DNA of 64,000 bases from a virus: positions 1-64,000 of IMG/VR virus record IMGVR_UViG_3300042934_000565. One strand, written 5' to 3'. Position numbers and translations under genes: made by a program. The notes under the pieces are model-generated. The model saw only the letters and a program-made list of their open reading frames with translations, had not been told where the DNA came from and made no database searches. Each line of letters starts with the position of its first letter. Positions within the stretch are counted from its first letter, which is position 1. Below, in pieces: positions 62,581-64,000 of the stretch.

Positions 62581-62628
62581 TTCTTCATCTCCTTCGGTGT
62601 TTCGAAGTTCAGATTTGATCTTCGATCA

Positions 62629-62656
62629 ATCATACCATCGTAGAACCAAAGGTCAA
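62629..62656 (-). promoter_or_regulatory. Promoter of the 62580 gene
   Basis: TTGACC (62656-62651), 16 nt, TATGAT (62634-62629). The leader of about 48 nt holds a weak GAAGGAGATG ribosome site. Confidence 0.65.
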
Positions 62657-62708
62657 GGCTTCCCGTTGACATTGTTATAAACCGTGATCTCCCTATTCCC
62701 CGTTTTCT

Positions 62709-62780
62709 GTCGAGAACCTATTCCCAGCCGTCCCGTCTCTCCCGTCTCTCCCGTCTACGGAGAATGGCGGAGTTCTCGAC
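62709..62780. repeat. Inverted repeat enclosing tandem 9-mers
   Basis: GTCGAGAAC (62709-62717) and GTTCTCGAC (62772-62780) flank three 9-mers, TCCCGTCTC, TCCCGTCTC and TCCCGTCTA (62731-62757). Resembles an iteron-type origin or multi-site operator. Confidence 0.5.
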
Positions 62781-62803
62781 GGAACCAAGAGAAACTCTGG
62801 AAC

Positions 62804-62837
62804 GGAATAATTTGAACTCTCCCAAACACACTGGAAC
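62804..62837 (-). repeat. 34-nt conserved motif, copy B
   Basis: AATAATTT-N19-GGAAC with CAAA in the middle. A further GGAAC lies 3 nt upstream of the motif and again about 20 nt before that. Confidence 0.65.
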
Positions 62838-62878
62838 TCGAGTACGCGTGGCGTGCGTACCCGAGCCAGCCTGTGCGT

Positions 62879-63316
62879 CTATTGCTGCGAGCGCTGTGCT
62901 TCCATGTTCTTCATGACCTCGTTGTAGAAGTCCCACTGGTGGCGGTAGGCCCTGGCGAGGAGGTCAACGAGTCGGTCATCCTCGAGATAGTCGGTGAGCT
63001 CCTGTTCGAGCTTGGTGAGCCCAGTTCGGGGATCGATGATGTTGTTGATCTGGTCATCGGTCAGTTCGTCAGCTCGGTCCGTGAGCAGGATCAGGGCTTC
63101 GGCGTTAGCCACCACATCGTCCTGTGAGTCGCCGATCAGATCTTCAGCGAGGTGAGTCCAAAAGATGTCATCGGTGGGTCCATAGTAGTCAGCCTCGGTG
63201 AAGGCTTCAACGGTGTCTCGGAAGGCATTGGGAAAGTTGGATGCACTGGCGATCTCAGATGAGATGAACCAGGTGGCGTAGGTCTCGAAGGTGAGTGAGA
63301 TGCGGGTGATGGACAT
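62879..63316 (-). CDS. Hypothetical acidic helical protein, 145 aa
   Basis: Acidic, all-helical (ETYATWFISSEIASASN, then HLAEDLIGDSQDDVVAN). It resembles the next upstream product in composition and both look like early inhibitors or antirestriction-type acidic proteins, which is only a guess. Spaced 2 nt from the upstream gene. Confidence 0.7.
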   Translation of the reverse strand: MSITRISLTFETYATWFISSEIASASNFPNAFRDTVEAFTEADYYGPTDDIFWTHLAEDLIGDSQDDVVANAEALILLTDRADELTDDQINNIIDPRTGLTKLEQELTDYLEDDRLVDLLARAYRHQWDFYNEVMKNMEAQRSQQ

Positions 63317-63318
63317 GG

Positions 63319-63687
63319 TCAGTTCTCCTCGATACGTCGTGCGAAGTTGTCCGTCAGACGACGGAGGGTCTTCCGAGCGGCCAGGCGCTGGTGGATGCGT
63401 TCCTTGAAGTAATCCCCGGAGCTGTCGTTGGCGTCGTCCTGGAGGTTTGTGATGAGTTCGACCAGGTCCTCCTCGGCAGGGTCCATGTCGGTCAGCGCGA
63501 GTGCGGCCGGCATGTTCATCATCAGCAGGGTGTAGAGATAGAAGATGCTCATGTCATCTTCGGTCGGATCGTACTCCATGGCAACTTCGATGTAGTCCAT
63601 GGCGTCATCGGTCAGAGCGTCGGCCAGGTCACGTTCGTGTCCCATGAAGCTGTCGGCAGGGGCGTTGTCGAGATCGTAGTTAGTCAT
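63319..63687 (-). CDS. Hypothetical acidic helical protein, 122 aa
   Basis: Asp/Glu-rich N-terminal two thirds (ALTDDAMDYIEVAMEYDPTE), hydrophobic middle helix and a basic C-terminus (RLAARKTLRRLTDNFARR). Acidic early proteins can mimic DNA, but no motif proves it. AGGACTGACCAATG includes the ribosome site. Confidence 0.7.
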   Translation of the reverse strand: MTNYDLDNAPADSFMGHERDLADALTDDAMDYIEVAMEYDPTEDDMSIFYLYTLLMMNMPAALALTDMDPAEEDLVELITNLQDDANDSSGDYFKERIHQRLAARKTLRRLTDNFARRIEEN

Positions 63688-63719
63688 TGGTCAGTCCTCC
63701 TTGTTGTGTGGGTGAGTGT

Positions 63720-64000
63720 TCAGGTGTCGTGTCCGGGAAAGTACTGGCGGATGACGCGGCATTCCTCGGGATCGTCATCGAAGCATGAGGCGTAATCGTC
63801 GTGGTGTACCGGGCAGACCGAGTTTTCGAGGCAGAGTGTCGAAATCAAGTCGCGAGAGTAAGGGTCGGCGCAGAGGACTTTGTAGGCGTGGGTCAGATGG
63901 CCGGCGATGAGATCGACTCGTTTGTGAATTTCGGGTTGGTCGATGTATTCCTCGAGATAGTAGGTGGTGTCGAGCGGCTCGGTCTCGTCTTCGTCGCGGC
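63720..64000 (-). CDS. Hypothetical protein, 5' end outside the window
   Basis: Open reading frame that enters from the right edge and ends at 63720-63722. The visible 93 residues include an acidic stretch, GHLTHAYKVLCADPYS, and several Cys/His (VCPVHHDDYASCF), so zinc binding is possible. The start lies beyond base 64000. Confidence 0.65.
   Translation of the reverse strand, partial: RDEDETEPLDTTYYLEEYIDQPEIHKRVDLIAGHLTHAYKVLCADPYSRDLISTLCLENSVCPVHHDDYASCFDDDPEECRVIRQYFPGHDT

Larger units (their letters stand above)
62581..62878. other. Non-coding region with promoter, 9-mer repeats and 34-nt motif
   Basis: About 300 bp without a gene. Holds a leftward promoter (62629-62656), a 9-bp inverted repeat (62709-62780) enclosing three tandem 9-mers (62731-62757), and one 34-nt motif (62804). 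The shared elements link it with the 61.2-61.95 kb and 1.7-2.2 kb regions. Confidence 0.5.

Noticed and set aside
1-64000. CRISPR array, integrase or lysogeny module
   Set aside because: No regular repeat-spacer pattern, no tyrosine or serine recombinase motifs and no typical repressor/attP arrangement were seen.
1-64000. Terminal repeats joining the two window ends
   Set aside because: A gene runs off the right edge and a promoter off the left edge; no matching sequence at both ends was found, so the ends look arbitrary.

Overview
This window is a 64 kb piece of a double-stranded DNA tailed phage of the siphovirus type. It holds a terminase, portal, HK97-type head, a long tape measure and siphophage tail tip genes, with no sheath, integrase or plasmid genes. 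An actinobacterial host is inferred, not shown. The reasons are moderately GC-rich codon use, a DUF3039-like protein, many small C-x2-C and C-x2-H zinc proteins, GTG starts, and promoters whose -10 box lies exactly 6 nt before the start codon, as in leaderless actinobacterial mRNAs. No integrase or lysogeny repressor was recognised, so a lytic life style is likely. The window is cut from a longer molecule: a leftward promoter ends at base 1 and a leftward gene runs off the right edge.

Layout. Most genes read leftward (minus strand). From right to left: 64-61.9 kb small acidic or zinc proteins; 61.9-61.2 kb a non-coding, palindrome-rich segment; 60.6-56.2 kb a run of small unknown genes, one ending in a DnaJ J-domain; 56.1-50.9 kb putative small terminase, a JAMM protease-like gene, endolysin, a collagen-like membrane protein and a holin; 50.9-29 kb large terminase, portal, scaffold, decoration, capsid, neck, tail tube, two tail chaperones in different frames, tape measure and tail tip/fibre genes; 28.4-13.3 kb replication and nucleotide metabolism (SF2 helicase, dNMP kinase, dimeric dUTPase, two thymidylate-synthase-fold proteins, dCMP deaminase, a DNA polymerase I with a uracil-glycosylase-like N-terminus, a Cas4/RecB-like nuclease, a RecA-like ATPase, an SSB-like protein and a VRR-NUC nuclease). 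Further left, 9.7-6.3 kb carries a PrimPol-helicase fusion and small genes. Rightward islands lie at 3.1-6.3 kb and 10.1-13.2 kb, the latter with a roughly 1 kb RNA locus containing two tRNAs and a third tRNA-like element.

Four rightward genes (1431, 11202, 28476 and 60955) encode related small winged-helix proteins. Each has its own sigma70-like promoter or promoter candidate and is followed by a strong hairpin. They stand alone among leftward genes or at strand switches and look like a dispersed family of phage regulators or chromatin-like proteins.

How it may work together. The 19.4-25.6 kb block resembles the pathways that phages with hydroxymethylated pyrimidines use: dCMP deamination, dUTP/dCTP removal, TS-family hydroxymethylation, a dNMP kinase, and a polymerase carrying a UDG-like domain as in SPO1-type phages. 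Both TS-fold proteins appear to have Asp where thymidylate synthase has its base-reading Asn, as dCMP hydroxymethylases do. Modified DNA is therefore the main testable hypothesis. The other main novelty is non-coding: a 34-nt motif present four times (1.84, 2.12, 61.6 and 62.8 kb), and a segment with four near-identical 14-bp palindromes, one nested in a larger inverted repeat.

All calls come from reading the sequence by eye. No database search or structure prediction was run.
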